Source: Streptomyces sp. RPA4-2 (GTDB lineage: Bacteria > Actinomycetota > Actinomycetes > Streptomycetales > Streptomycetaceae). Taken from it: a stretch of DNA of 64,000 nt. The number at the start of each line of letters is the position of its first letter. Within the stretch, counting starts at the first letter, position 1. The notes under the pieces were generated by a model that saw nothing but the letters and a program-made list of their open reading frames with translations, did no database searches and was not told the origin of the DNA. Shown piece by piece: positions 54,186 through 62,855 of the stretch. Location of the stretch: assembly GCF_012273515.2 (NCBI RefSeq), contig NZ_CP050975.2, forward strand, positions 3,038,001-3,102,000, read 5' to 3'. The translations under genes were made by a program, and so were the position numbers.

Positions 54186-55400
54186 TCATCGGACCGTGAC
54201 GCGCTCGGCCGGGACGGCCGCGACGGCGCGCACCGCCCGGATGTCCTCGGGGCGGCGCAGGGCCCGGGACACGGACTCGATCTCCGCCAGCAGGTTCTCG
54301 GTGTCCGGGTCCACGAGGGGAGCGGTGGCGTCGTCCCGACGCGTTCGCCGCCCGGTCTCGACGGCGTCCTGGAGCGTCACCGCGTGGGCGAGCGCCCTCG
54401 CCCGGCCGGTCTCGAACCCCAGGCCGACCGCCGCCTCGTACGCCGTGCGCCGCAGGTCCTCGTCGAGGAACCGGGCGAGGTGGAGCAGCGCGTCCCGGAT
54501 GTACGTCTCACGGCGCATCAGGCGCAGTTCCGGGGTGACCCGGAGCTTGAAGGGGACCCGGCTTCCCACGGCCGTCCGCATCAGCCGGTACAGGGGCCGC
54601 AGCCGCCAGAGGCCGAGCCGGGTGCGCGCCCGCCGCTGCACGTACTGGCCCACGTGCGGCAGGATGAAGCCGACCGCGATCAGGACGGCGGAGAGGGAGG
54701 CGACCGGCGGGGCCAGGTCGGTGCTGAGCCGGTCCAGGTCGTGGCCGCTCCAGCGGGCGCCGACCGCGGAGAGCTTCGCGCCGTCGTAGACCAGGTTCAT
54801 CGTGTACCCGACGCCCAGGAACTTCAGCCCGCCGCGCAGCCATACGTCGAGTCCGTCGGTACGGATCCAGTTCCAGATCAGCTTGGACGTGATCAGGCAG
54901 GCCGCGGTGTGCGCGAGCAGGTAGAGGACGATCTCCTCGCGCATGAAGGGCGTGCGGGCGTAGTACGTGTCGAGGTCCCGGATCCGCTCGTCGGGCGTGT
55001 CGGCGAGCGCGAACAGCACCCACAGCGCGACGATCACGCCGGCGTAGACGGCGACGACCCAGCGGGTGGCGCGGCGGGTGGCCGCGCGGTCGGTGATGCC
55101 GTTGCGCCAGGTGGTGATCATCAGCAGGCAGGCTCCGCCGAAGGCGGTGACGAGGCTGTAGAGCAGGGGCGCCGAGATGTTCGGTACGCCGGTGACGCGG
55201 TTGGTCCACGTGATCGTCGGCGGCGCGGCGGAGACGAAGACGGCGCAGGCGAGGACGAGGAGGCCGCCGACGGCTCTCAGGAGCGGGTCCCTCCAGAGCT
55301 TGACGATGCTGGGCAGCTTGATGGCGAGGGCGGCGGTGAGGACCGCGATCGGTATCCAGAAGGAGATGTAGATCCCGGCGAGGAAGTGGGAGGGATCCAT
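54186..55400 (-). CDS. MAB_1171c/DUF6545 family membrane protein
   Basis: The 404-residue protein has about seven hydrophobic segments in the first 250 residues (for example WIPIAVLTAALAIKLPSIV and VVAVYAGVIVALWVLFALA). A cytoplasmic helical C-terminal domain follows (RPLYRLMRTAVGSRVPFKL, then LRRETYIRDALLHLARF in part). This pattern fits actinobacterial MAB_1171c-type proteins, often called putative transporters without proof. It starts 6 bases after the stop of the ImmA/IrrE-type gene, so the two form an operon, an arrangement repeated in many Streptomyces genomes together with XRE regulators. Confidence 0.82.
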   Translation of the reverse strand: MDPSHFLAGIYISFWIPIAVLTAALAIKLPSIVKLWRDPLLRAVGGLLVLACAVFVSAAPPTITWTNRVTGVPNISAPLLYSLVTAFGGACLLMITTWRNGITDRAATRRATRWVVAVYAGVIVALWVLFALADTPDERIRDLDTYYARTPFMREEIVLYLLAHTAACLITSKLIWNWIRTDGLDVWLRGGLKFLGVGYTMNLVYDGAKLSAVGARWSGHDLDRLSTDLAPPVASLSAVLIAVGFILPHVGQYVQRRARTRLGLWRLRPLYRLMRTAVGSRVPFKLRVTPELRLMRRETYIRDALLHLARFLDEDLRRTAYEAAVGLGFETGRARALAHAVTLQDAVETGRRTRRDDATAPLVDPDTENLLAEIESVSRALRRPEDIRAVRAVAAVPAERVTVR

Positions 55401-55406
55401 CGCCGG

Positions 55407-56051
55407 TCAGTCCTGGGAGCCGCGGTAGCCCAGGGAGGCCTGGATGGCGCGTCCGACCGGATCGGCGGGGCCCTGTGGGCGGGAGCCGGTCACCCAGGAG
55501 CGGAAGACGCTCGCGAGGTGGAGGCCGAAGTCCTCGGCCTCGGCCTCGTCGGCCTCGTGCGAGCCGTTGCGGGCGGCGACGGTGAGCGCGATCTCCTGCC
55601 AGCGGGGGTCGTCCGACAGGGCGCGGGCGGCCGCCGCGCCGGCGAAGTGGTGGTGGGAGTGCGCGTGACCGGCCGACATGTGCCACAACTCATGGCCGAG
55701 GATGACGAGTTGCTGGACCGTTTCGGCTCGCTCCTCGACGATGACGAGGTCGAAGTCGTGGAACTCCACCCACAGACCGGTGACCTCGATCTCGTCGGGG
55801 AAGCGTTCGAAGCGGAGCTGGACGGGGCGGCCGTCCCGGCGCCGGCTCATCTCCTCGCAGAGCGCGCCGGCCAGTTCCCGTACGTCGACGGGCGTGTCGA
55901 GGCGCTTCCTCAGGGACCGGGAGAGCTCGACCGCGAGGGCGCGCATCTCGGAGTCGGCTCTTCGGGAGAACAGTGCCGCCGCGCGCTTCCAGACGCCGCC
56001 GGCCCGTCCGGCCGTCCTGCCCGTCACACCGCTCGCCGCACTCCGCGTCAC
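55407..56051 (-). CDS. ImmA/IrrE-type metallopeptidase (toxin-antitoxin-like component)
   Basis: The product, up to 214 residues, contains a zinc-protease motif HELWHMSAGH (HExxH) in a domain of the ImmA/IrrE type. Similar Streptomyces proteins are annotated as 'toxin component' and sit next to MAB_1171c proteins. An XRE 'antitoxin' is usually upstream; here that space is taken by repeat DNA. A long basic N-terminus (KRAAALFSRRADSEMRALAV) precedes the domain. GTG 56051 is uncertain; GTG 56027 is another option. Its substrate could be a repressor, as for ImmA, but this is inference. Confidence 0.8.
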   Translation of the reverse strand: MTRSAASGVTGRTAGRAGGVWKRAAALFSRRADSEMRALAVELSRSLRKRLDTPVDVRELAGALCEEMSRRRDGRPVQLRFERFPDEIEVTGLWVEFHDFDLVIVEERAETVQQLVILGHELWHMSAGHAHSHHHFAGAAAARALSDDPRWQEIALTVAARNGSHEADEAEAEDFGLHLASVFRSWVTGSRPQGPADPVGRAIQASLGYRGSQD

Positions 56052-56279
56052 TCCTCGCTCCGCCCCGCTCCTCGCTCCGTCGCCCGGTCGACCCGTGATG
56101 GCGTCGTGGATGTTGACCCGTCAAATGGTCGCGCCGTGGGCGAGACTACGGGCCCGGATCGTCCCACGCCATGGTTTTCCGCACGGGCGTTCCCGGTTCG
56201 GGAACGGCGCGGCCACCCGCCGCCCGGACGTCCCGGCGCGCGTGCCCGGCACGCGCCCTCGCGTGGACGTCGACGCGCG

Positions 56280-56475
56280 TCCTCGTGCGGGTCTTGGTAC
56301 GGGCCCTGGTGCGGGGCCCTCGTGCGGGTCGCTGAGCGCGTCCGGGGCCGGGTCCCGGTGCGGGTCTCGGTAGGGGCCCTCGCGCGGGTCGCCGAGCGCG
56401 TCCGGGGCCGGGTCCCGGTGCGGGTCTCGGTAGGGGCCCTCGCGCGGGTCGCCGAGCGCGTCCGGGGGCGGGTCG
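56280..56475. repeat. 60-bp tandem repeat upstream of the metallopeptidase gene
   Basis: Bases 56341-56400 and 56401-56460 are identical 60-mers. A degenerate copy precedes them (56281-56340) and a partial one follows from 56461. In the minus-strand frame they encode a 20-residue Asp/Pro/Arg-rich unit (DPREGPYRDPHRDPAPD). An open frame (56501-56121, 126 codons) contains them, but I do not consider it a proven gene. The 580-base gap 56052-56631 otherwise holds only the AAGGAG site of matB. Confidence 0.92.
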
Positions 56476-56631
56476 CCGTGTGAGGCCGGGCGGGGCCTCA
56501 CCCTGTGCCGTGCGGTGTGATCTGCCTCGCGCTCGGCCGGTCGCGGGCTCCGGCAGGTTTCCCGCGCCCTGGTGTAGGAACGGTTCTGACTGTCACCGGC
56601 AGAACGTCCCTACTGGCAAGGAGCACCCCGC

Positions 56632-58200
56632 GTGTCCTCCCTCTTCCCGGCCCTGGTCAGCGGTTCGACCGCACGGCGGCCCGCCCTCCGCTTCGGCGAC
56701 CGGTCCCTGACGTACGCGGAACTCGCCGCCTCGGCGGGCGCCCTGGCCGCGCGCCTCGAAGGCCGGGGACGGATCGCCGTATGGGCGACGCCGTCCCTGG
56801 AGACGGCCGTCGGGGTGGTGGCCGCGCTGCTCGCCCAGGTACCCGCCGTACCGCTCAACCCCAAGTCGGGCGAGGGCGAACTGGGGCACATCGTGTCCGA
56901 CAGCGCGCCCTCACTGGTGCTCGCCGCGGAGGGGGACGACCTCCCCTCACCCGTACGGGAGTTGGAGCGCATCGACGTCGGGACGCGGCACGCTGGCGGT
57001 GTCGTGCCGCAGCCCCCGGCCGAGCCGGACGACCCCGCCGCCCCCGCCCTCGTCGTCTACACCTCCGGCACCACGGGTCCGCCCAAGGGCGCCGTCGTCC
57101 CGCGCCGCGCGATCGCCTCGACCCTGGACGCGCTGGCCGACGCCTGGCAGTGGACGGGCGACGACGTGCTCGTGCACGGACTGCCGCTCTTCCATGTGCA
57201 CGGGCTGATCCTGGGCGTCCTCGGGCCGTTGCGGCGCGGCGGGGCCGTCCGGCACCTGGGGCGGTTCAGCACGGAGGGCGTGACGCGTGAGCTGAACGCG
57301 GGGGCCACCATGCTGTTCGGGGTGCCGACGATGTACCACCGGCTCGCCGAGGCGCTCGCCGAGGACGCGGAGCTGGCCAAGGCGCTCGGCCGGGCGCGGC
57401 TGCTGGTCTCCGGTTCCGCCGCGCTGCCGGTGCACGACCACGAGCGGATCACGGCGGCGACCGGGCGGCCGGTCGTCGAGCGGTACGGCATGACCGAGAC
57501 CCTCATGAACACCAGCGTCCGGGTGGACGGCCCGGCGCGGCCCGGGACCGTCGGGGTGCCGCTGCCGGGCGTCGGGCTGCGGCTGGTCGAGGAGGACGGT
57601 TCGACGCTCGCCTCGTACGACGCGGACGGCACCCCGACCGGCTCGTACGACACCGAGGGCAACCCCACCGGCGCCTACGACGGCGAGAGCGTGGGCGAGA
57701 TCCAGGTGCGCGGGCCGAACCTGTTCACCGAGTACCTGAACCGGCCCGACGCCACCGCCGCCGCGTTCACCGCGGACGGCTGGTTCCGTACCGGTGACAT
57801 GGCGGTGCGCGACGCCGACGGCTGCGTACGCATCGTGGGCCGCAAGGCCACCGACCTGATCAAGAGCGGTGGTTACAAGATCGGCGCCGGTGAGATCGAG
57901 AACGCGCTGCTCGAACACCCCGCCGTGCGCGAGGCCGCCGTCACCGGGGAGCCCGACGACGACCTGGGCGAACGGATCGTGGCCTGGGTGGTGCCGGTGG
58001 ACGCCCCCGCCCCCGGCCTCGACCGCGAACTCGCCGACCACGTGGCCCGCCGGCTCGCCCCGCACAAGCGCCCGCGCACCGTGCGCTTCCTGTCGGCCCT
58101 GCCCCGCAACGACATGGGCAAGATCCTGAAGCGAGCGCTCCCGGACGCCCTCGCGGACTCCCGCCCGAGCGCCCACCCGAACGACGTCACGCATGACTGA
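56632..58200 (+). CDS. matB: malonyl-CoA synthetase (MatB)
   Basis: MatB activates malonate, and often methylmalonate, to the CoA ester with ATP. The 522-residue ANL-family protein is very similar to the S. coelicolor MatB (SCO2444) as I remember it: VVYTSGTTGPPKGAVVPRRA (P-loop), HGLPLFHVHGLILG, MTETLMNTSVR, the hinge GRKATDLIKSGGYKIGAGEI and the catalytic Lys in NDMGKILKRALP. A 30-base tandem insert (57613-57672) adds SYDADGTPTG-SYDTEGNPTG in a surface loop absent from SCO2444. GTG 56632 has AAGGAG upstream. It overlaps the carboxyltransferase gene by 8 bases; both supply malonyl-CoA. Confidence 0.94.
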   Translation: MSSLFPALVSGSTARRPALRFGDRSLTYAELAASAGALAARLEGRGRIAVWATPSLETAVGVVAALLAQVPAVPLNPKSGEGELGHIVSDSAPSLVLAAEGDDLPSPVRELERIDVGTRHAGGVVPQPPAEPDDPAAPALVVYTSGTTGPPKGAVVPRRAIASTLDALADAWQWTGDDVLVHGLPLFHVHGLILGVLGPLRRGGAVRHLGRFSTEGVTRELNAGATMLFGVPTMYHRLAEALAEDAELAKALGRARLLVSGSAALPVHDHERITAATGRPVVERYGMTETLMNTSVRVDGPARPGTVGVPLPGVGLRLVEEDGSTLASYDADGTPTGSYDTEGNPTGAYDGESVGEIQVRGPNLFTEYLNRPDATAAAFTADGWFRTGDMAVRDADGCVRIVGRKATDLIKSGGYKIGAGEIENALLEHPAVREAAVTGEPDDDLGERIVAWVVPVDAPAPGLDRELADHVARRLAPHKRPRTVRFLSALPRNDMGKILKRALPDALADSRPSAHPNDVTHD

Positions 58201-59533
58201 CCGCCTCCCGGCCCGTGAGGCCATCGCCCTCGTCACCGACGAGTTCACCGGACTCCGGGTACCGATACGGCATTTCGAGCCGGACGGCCCGCTGTCCTGG
58301 CAGGGGTACGACGAGGCGCGCTCCCGTGCCGCCGCCCGCACCGGCGAGGACGAGTCCGTCGTCTGCGGCAGCGCGGTCGTCGGCGGTACCAGGGTCGCGC
58401 TGATCGCCTTCGAGTTCGGCTTCCTCGGCGGCTCGCTCGGCGAACGCACCGGGGACCGGCTGGAGGCCGCGTACACCCATGCCCGCGAACACCGGCTGCC
58501 GGTCGTCTCGTTGGTCGCGACGGGCGGCAGCCGGATGCAGGAGGGCATGCTCGCGCTCACCCAGCTCCAGCGGGTGGCACGGCAGTCGGCGCTGACCCGG
58601 GAGGCCGGGCTGCCGCAGATCGCGGTGGTCCGGGATCCGACGACGGGGGGCGGCTGGGCCACGCTGGGCGCGGGTTCCGACGTGATCCTGGCGCTGCCCG
58701 GCGCCCAGGTGGGATTCGCCGGTTCCCGGGTCCGCCCGCCCGGCGCGGACCCGGCGGCGTACACGGCCGAGGCCCAGGTCGCGGCGGGCGCGGTGGACGC
58801 CGTCGTACCGGAAGGGGAGCTGCGGGAGACGCTGGCGCTGTGGCTGGCCCTGCTCAGCGCCCCCTCCGCCGAGGCCGCACCGGTGCCGGCCGCCCTCGGC
58901 GCGCCCGGTCTGCCCGCCACCGGCCGGGACGCCGTCGACCGGGCCCGCTCCCCCGAACGCCCCCGCGCCGAGGCCTACTTGGACGCGTACTTCAGCCGCC
59001 GCGCGGCGATCGGCGGCGACCGCTGCGGCGGCACCGACGCCGGTCTGCTGTGCGGGTTCGGCTCCGGGCCACGGGGGCGGACGGTCGCGTACGCGGCGCA
59101 GTGCGGGACCGCGACCCGTCCCGCCGGGTACCGCACCGCGGCCCGGCTGATCCGTCTCGCGGGCCGGCTCGGCATCCCGGTGCTGACGCTGGTGGACACC
59201 CCGGGCGCCGCCAACGACGAGCAGGCCGAGCGGCAGGGCGCGGGCTCCGCGATCGCGGACCTGTTCGCCGCGGTGGCCACCGCCCGCACGCCCGTCACCA
59301 CCCTGGTGATCGGCGAGGGCGGCTCGGGCGGCGCCCTCGCGCTGGCCGCGCCGGGCAACACCTGGGCCACGCCGGACAGTTACTTCTCGGTCATCGCGCC
59401 CGAGCTGGCGGCCGCCATCCTCAAGCGTCCCGCGAGCGAGGTGCGCGCCACGGCGGACCAGCTCCGCATCCGGCCGCAGGACCTGCTGGACCTGGGGGTC
59501 GTGCGGGGCATCGCGGAGCACCGGGGGGAGTGA
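58193..59533 (+). CDS. fused acetyl-CoA carboxylase carboxyltransferase (beta-alpha)
   Basis: The 446-residue protein joins a beta-like half (residues 1-225: SVVCGSAVVGGTRVALIAFE, GGSRMQEGMLALTQLQRV, DPTTGGGWATLGAGSD) with an alpha-like half (residues 250-446: TLVDTPGAANDEQAERQG, GEGGSGGALALAAPGN). These are the two oxyanion-hole Gly-rich regions of the carboxyltransferase. The AccD zinc finger is absent. It overlaps matB, so the pair links malonate activation to acetyl-CoA carboxylation or decarboxylation. The biotin carrier partner is not in the window. Acceptor specificity (acetyl- or propionyl-CoA) cannot be fixed. Confidence 0.9.
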   Translation: MTDRLPAREAIALVTDEFTGLRVPIRHFEPDGPLSWQGYDEARSRAAARTGEDESVVCGSAVVGGTRVALIAFEFGFLGGSLGERTGDRLEAAYTHAREHRLPVVSLVATGGSRMQEGMLALTQLQRVARQSALTREAGLPQIAVVRDPTTGGGWATLGAGSDVILALPGAQVGFAGSRVRPPGADPAAYTAEAQVAAGAVDAVVPEGELRETLALWLALLSAPSAEAAPVPAALGAPGLPATGRDAVDRARSPERPRAEAYLDAYFSRRAAIGGDRCGGTDAGLLCGFGSGPRGRTVAYAAQCGTATRPAGYRTAARLIRLAGRLGIPVLTLVDTPGAANDEQAERQGAGSAIADLFAAVATARTPVTTLVIGEGGSGGALALAAPGNTWATPDSYFSVIAPELAAAILKRPASEVRATADQLRIRPQDLLDLGVVRGIAEHRGE

Positions 59534-59539
59534 GCGCGC

Positions 59540-59582
59540 GGGCGGCGCCGGCTCCCCTTGGGAGGGGGAGCCGGCGCCGCCC
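59540..59582 (+). terminator. terminator of the matB operon
   Basis: A perfect 18-bp stem (59540-59557 / 59565-59582) with a 7-base loop begins 7 bases after the stop. Confidence 0.85.
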
Positions 59583-59681
59583 CCACCATGGGGCCCGCGA
59601 CCGCGTCCCCACCGCCCGGAGGGGCTCCTGGTTCGGGCGGGAAGGCGCCCTGGCGGCTTCCCGCCGGGACCGGCCGGGTGA

Positions 59682-59768
59682 GTCCGGACGCGCCGGGTGA
59701 GTCGGAACAGCCAGGGTGGGTCGGAACAGGCCGGGGTGGGTCGGAACAGGCCGGGGCGAGTCGGGCGG
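59682..59768. repeat. degenerate 19-20 bp tandem repeat in the matB operon-mbl gap
   Basis: Four imperfect copies of GTCGGAACAGGCCGGGGTGG begin at 59701, 59720, 59740 and 59760, with a weaker one near 59682. The rest of the 490-base gap (59583-60072) holds the mbl promoter region and the GGAGGA ribosome-binding site; nothing else was recognised. Confidence 0.75.
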
Positions 59769-60072
59769 GCCGCGGAAAGCGGGACATCGGCGCGACTTGC
59801 GGGGACCCGGGGAGCGGCACGGGTTGCGAGGACGGGGGGCATCTGCACGCGCACGGGGAAGCGGGGCCCGGCCGGTCGCCCCCCGCCGGGACGGTCCTCC
59901 GGTCTGCCGATCCTCCCGCCCGCCGATCGTCGGGGACCGCCCGGCGTCACCCGTTCGGCGGTACCCCGCCCGGCCCCCCTTCAGAAGGCGCCCCGGCCCT
60001 CTTGAGCGGACGATGCGAGATAGGGACCGCCACGAGGCGGAGCCCGACGGTCTGCTCTCGGGAGGACCCGCC

Positions 60073-61110
60073 ATGACCGCCAGTCTGGAGCAGCTGCGCC
60101 GCTGCCACTTCGCAGTCGACCTGGGCGCGGCCAGGACCCGTGTGTATGTGAAGGGCGCGGGACTGGTCGTCGACCAGCCGAGTGTCGCCGCGATCAACAC
60201 GAAGAACGGCGCGCTGATCGCGGTCGGTGAGTTCGCGGAGAAGATGACGGGCCGCACCCCCGACTACATCCGGGTGATGCGGCCGGTGTCGGGCGGCACG
60301 GTCGTCGACATCGAGATGGCCCAGCGCATGCTGCGGCAGTTGCTCGGCGACAAGGTGCGCCGCACCCTGCGCCGCAAGCCGAGGCTGCGCGCCGCCGCCT
60401 GCACCCCGCACGACGCGGACCCGCTGGCGCAGCGCGCGACGATCGAGACGCTCGTCGGCCTCGGGGCGAGGCGGGTGGAGCTGGTCGACACGCTGATCGC
60501 CGCGGCGGTGGGCTGCGGGCTGCCGGTCGAGCGGCCGGAGGCCACCATGATCATGGTGTGCGGTGCCGCCGCCACCCAGGTCGCCGTGCTGTCCCTCGGC
60601 TCCATCGTGACCGCCGAACGCATTCCGGTGGGCGGTGAGGCCGTCGACCGCGCGATCGTGCAGCATCTGCGCCACCAGCACGAGCTGATGCTTCCGTCGC
60701 AGTCCGTACGGCCCCTCCAGCTCGCCCTGTCCGGCAACGGGCTCACCCCGCACGGCCCGACGTCCACGGAGATCCACGGGCGCGACGTGGCGACCGGCCT
60801 CGCCCGTTCGGTGCAGGTCGACACCGCCGCCGTACGCGATGCCATCCAGACCCCGCTGACGGCCGTACTCGACGGGATCGGGAAGGTGCTGCGGGCCTGT
60901 CCGCCGGATCTGGTGGCCGACCTCGCCGACCGCGGGATCATGATGGTCGGCGGGAGCGCGCTGCTCCCGGGGCTCGACCAGATGCTGCGGCACGCGACGG
61001 GCATGCCGGTGCACATCGCCGAGCGGCCGGACGTCTGCGCGGTGCAGGGCCTGGGCTACATGCTGGAGGGCAAGATCGAGCCGCTGACGCTGGAGCCGCT
61101 GCCGGGCTGA
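60073..61110 (+). CDS. mbl: MreB-like cytoskeletal protein Mbl
   Basis: The 345-residue actin-fold protein corresponds to the Streptomyces Mbl, which helps MreB build the spore wall in S. coelicolor (SCO2451 from memory). Actin-family motifs: phosphate-1 HFAVDLGAARTRVYVKGAG, connect-1 region VGCGLPVERPEATMIMVCG, and phosphate-2/adenosine GIMMVGGSALLPGLDQML. Several usually conserved positions (DLGTAN in MreB) are changed to DLGAAR, typical of this divergent paralogue. GGAGGA precedes the ATG. A GAF histidine kinase gene follows 56 bases later and may share its transcript. Confidence 0.92.
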   Translation: MTASLEQLRRCHFAVDLGAARTRVYVKGAGLVVDQPSVAAINTKNGALIAVGEFAEKMTGRTPDYIRVMRPVSGGTVVDIEMAQRMLRQLLGDKVRRTLRRKPRLRAAACTPHDADPLAQRATIETLVGLGARRVELVDTLIAAAVGCGLPVERPEATMIMVCGAAATQVAVLSLGSIVTAERIPVGGEAVDRAIVQHLRHQHELMLPSQSVRPLQLALSGNGLTPHGPTSTEIHGRDVATGLARSVQVDTAAVRDAIQTPLTAVLDGIGKVLRACPPDLVADLADRGIMMVGGSALLPGLDQMLRHATGMPVHIAERPDVCAVQGLGYMLEGKIEPLTLEPLPG

Positions 61111-61166
61111 CGGCCGGCCCGCCCGGGAGCGGTCGATCCCCGTCCTCCGACCCCCGAGGGGCCCGT

Positions 61167-62678
61167 ATGACCGACCCCGTCCCCCGTCTCCCGGCCCTCG
61201 TGGAAGCCGTCCTGTGCGTCGGCTCCGATCTCGAACTGCGGGCCACGCTCCAGCACATCGTGGATGCCGCCGCCGAACTGACGGGGGCCCGGAGCGCGGC
61301 GCTGGACATGGCCGATCCCGGCGACGCGGGGCTGCTGGAGATCCGTACGGATCGGCCACCGGCGGCCGGACCTGACCGGTGGCCCCATGAGCGGCCCGAC
61401 GGCTCCCTGGGCGTCCCGATCCTCGTCGACGACGCGGTGTTCGGGAACCTGTACGTCGCCGGGAAGCGCGGCGGTCCGTTCACGGATGAGGACGAGCAGT
61501 TGCTGCGGGTGCTGGCGACCCAGGCCGGCGTGGCGATCGGCAACGCCCGGCTGTACGAGACGGCCCGGCAGCGCGAGCGGTGGATCGAGGGCGCGGCTGC
61601 CGTCACCACCGCGCTGCTCAGCGGGGAGGACGCCGCCGACGCGCTGCTGACCGTCGCCGAGCGGGCCAGGATCCTCGCCGACGCCTCGGCCGGTCTCATC
61701 CTGCAGCCCACGGAGGAGAGCGGCATGAGGATCGTGACCGCCGCCACCCCGGACGGCTCCGCCGACCTCGGTGACATCGTCGGCACCACGATCACTCCCG
61801 GCAGCCCCCTGCTGGAACAACTCCTGGCCGGCGAACCGGTGTTCATCGACGACTCGGCGACCGACCCGCGACTGACCACCCACGTACGACACCGGTTCGG
61901 GCCGAACATGATGCTGCCGCTGCAGTCGGGCGGCCGTCTCATCGGCACACTCGCCCTGCCCCGCGACCGCGGCGGCCGCCCGTACAGCGCGGCGGAACGG
62001 CTGCTCGCCGCACAGTTCGCCTCACAGGCCGCGCTGGCGCTGGTCCTCGCGGACGCCCGGCACAGCCGGGAGCGGCTCGCGGTCTACGAGGACCGCGACC
62101 GGATCGCTCGCGACCTGCACGACCTGGTCGTCCAGCGGCTCTTCGCCACCGGCATGATGCTGGAGTCCACGCAGCGGCGCAGCGCCGGGGAGGTCGACGC
62201 GGAGGTGCACGAGATCCTGGGCCGGGCCGTCGACGAACTGCAGTCCACCGTCCAGGAGGTACGCACCGCGATCTTCGCCCTCCAGCAGCCGCCGGCCGAC
62301 GCCCCCACCACCCTGCGCGGCAAGGTGCTGCGCGAGACGGCGGGCGCGGCGGCGGCCCTGGGTTTCCAGCCGTCCACCCGATTCACCGGCGCGGTGGAGG
62401 CACTCGTGCCGGAGCCCGTTGTCGGCCACCTGCTCGTGGCTCTCCGCCGCGCCCTCGCCTCCGCCGCGCGCCGCTCCGGGGTGTCCCGTATCGAGGTCAC
62501 GGTGGACGCGACGAGGAGACTTCCCGACGGGCGGGCCGGGGTGCGGCTGACGGTGTTCGACGACGGCGACACGGGCGGGGGCCGCAGGGAGGACGAAGGC
62601 ACGGGGGACGGAGACACGGAGGACGGAGACGGGCGCGGACGTGCGGGGACGACGGTCGTGTGGCAGTCACCCCTGTGA
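61167..62678 (+). CDS. GAF-domain histidine kinase with degraded ATPase domain
   Basis: The 503-residue protein has two GAF domains (about residues 20-130 and 150-310) and a HisKA_3 dimerisation helix with phospho-acceptor His318 in IARDLHDLVVQRLFATGM. The terminal HATPase region is poor: the N-box reads LLVALRRALASAARRSG instead of the usual REALxNAxRHA. The G1 motif is a short FDDGDTGGG, and no G2 is seen; a 35-residue acidic Gly/Asp run (DEGTGDGDTEDGDGRGRAG) fills the end. No response regulator is adjacent. It may be a sensor that no longer phosphorylates itself, or it may bind ATP weakly. Linkage to mbl is conserved in streptomycetes, by memory. Confidence 0.85.
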   Translation: MTDPVPRLPALVEAVLCVGSDLELRATLQHIVDAAAELTGARSAALDMADPGDAGLLEIRTDRPPAAGPDRWPHERPDGSLGVPILVDDAVFGNLYVAGKRGGPFTDEDEQLLRVLATQAGVAIGNARLYETARQRERWIEGAAAVTTALLSGEDAADALLTVAERARILADASAGLILQPTEESGMRIVTAATPDGSADLGDIVGTTITPGSPLLEQLLAGEPVFIDDSATDPRLTTHVRHRFGPNMMLPLQSGGRLIGTLALPRDRGGRPYSAAERLLAAQFASQAALALVLADARHSRERLAVYEDRDRIARDLHDLVVQRLFATGMMLESTQRRSAGEVDAEVHEILGRAVDELQSTVQEVRTAIFALQQPPADAPTTLRGKVLRETAGAAAALGFQPSTRFTGAVEALVPEPVVGHLLVALRRALASAARRSGVSRIEVTVDATRRLPDGRAGVRLTVFDDGDTGGGRREDEGTGDGDTEDGDGRGRAGTTVVWQSPL

Positions 62679-62855
62679 GCGCCGGTCCGGTCGGGCCTCC
62701 TCATCAACTGCGCTTTTCTCACGGCCACTTGACGCCCTCCCCCGGCCTCCGTACCGTCACCACTCGCATACGCGGATATGACTTCTGTTCACATCCACGG
62801 ACGTGCGGGAGACAGGGCGAGTTGGGGACGGGACAAGGGTGAGGACGGGGTGACC

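Noticed and set aside
56121..56501. A 126-codon minus-strand frame over the 60-bp repeats as a gene
   Set aside because: It is Asp/Pro/Arg low complexity with no ribosome-binding site seen and no homologue recognised. It is kept only as a question in the findings.
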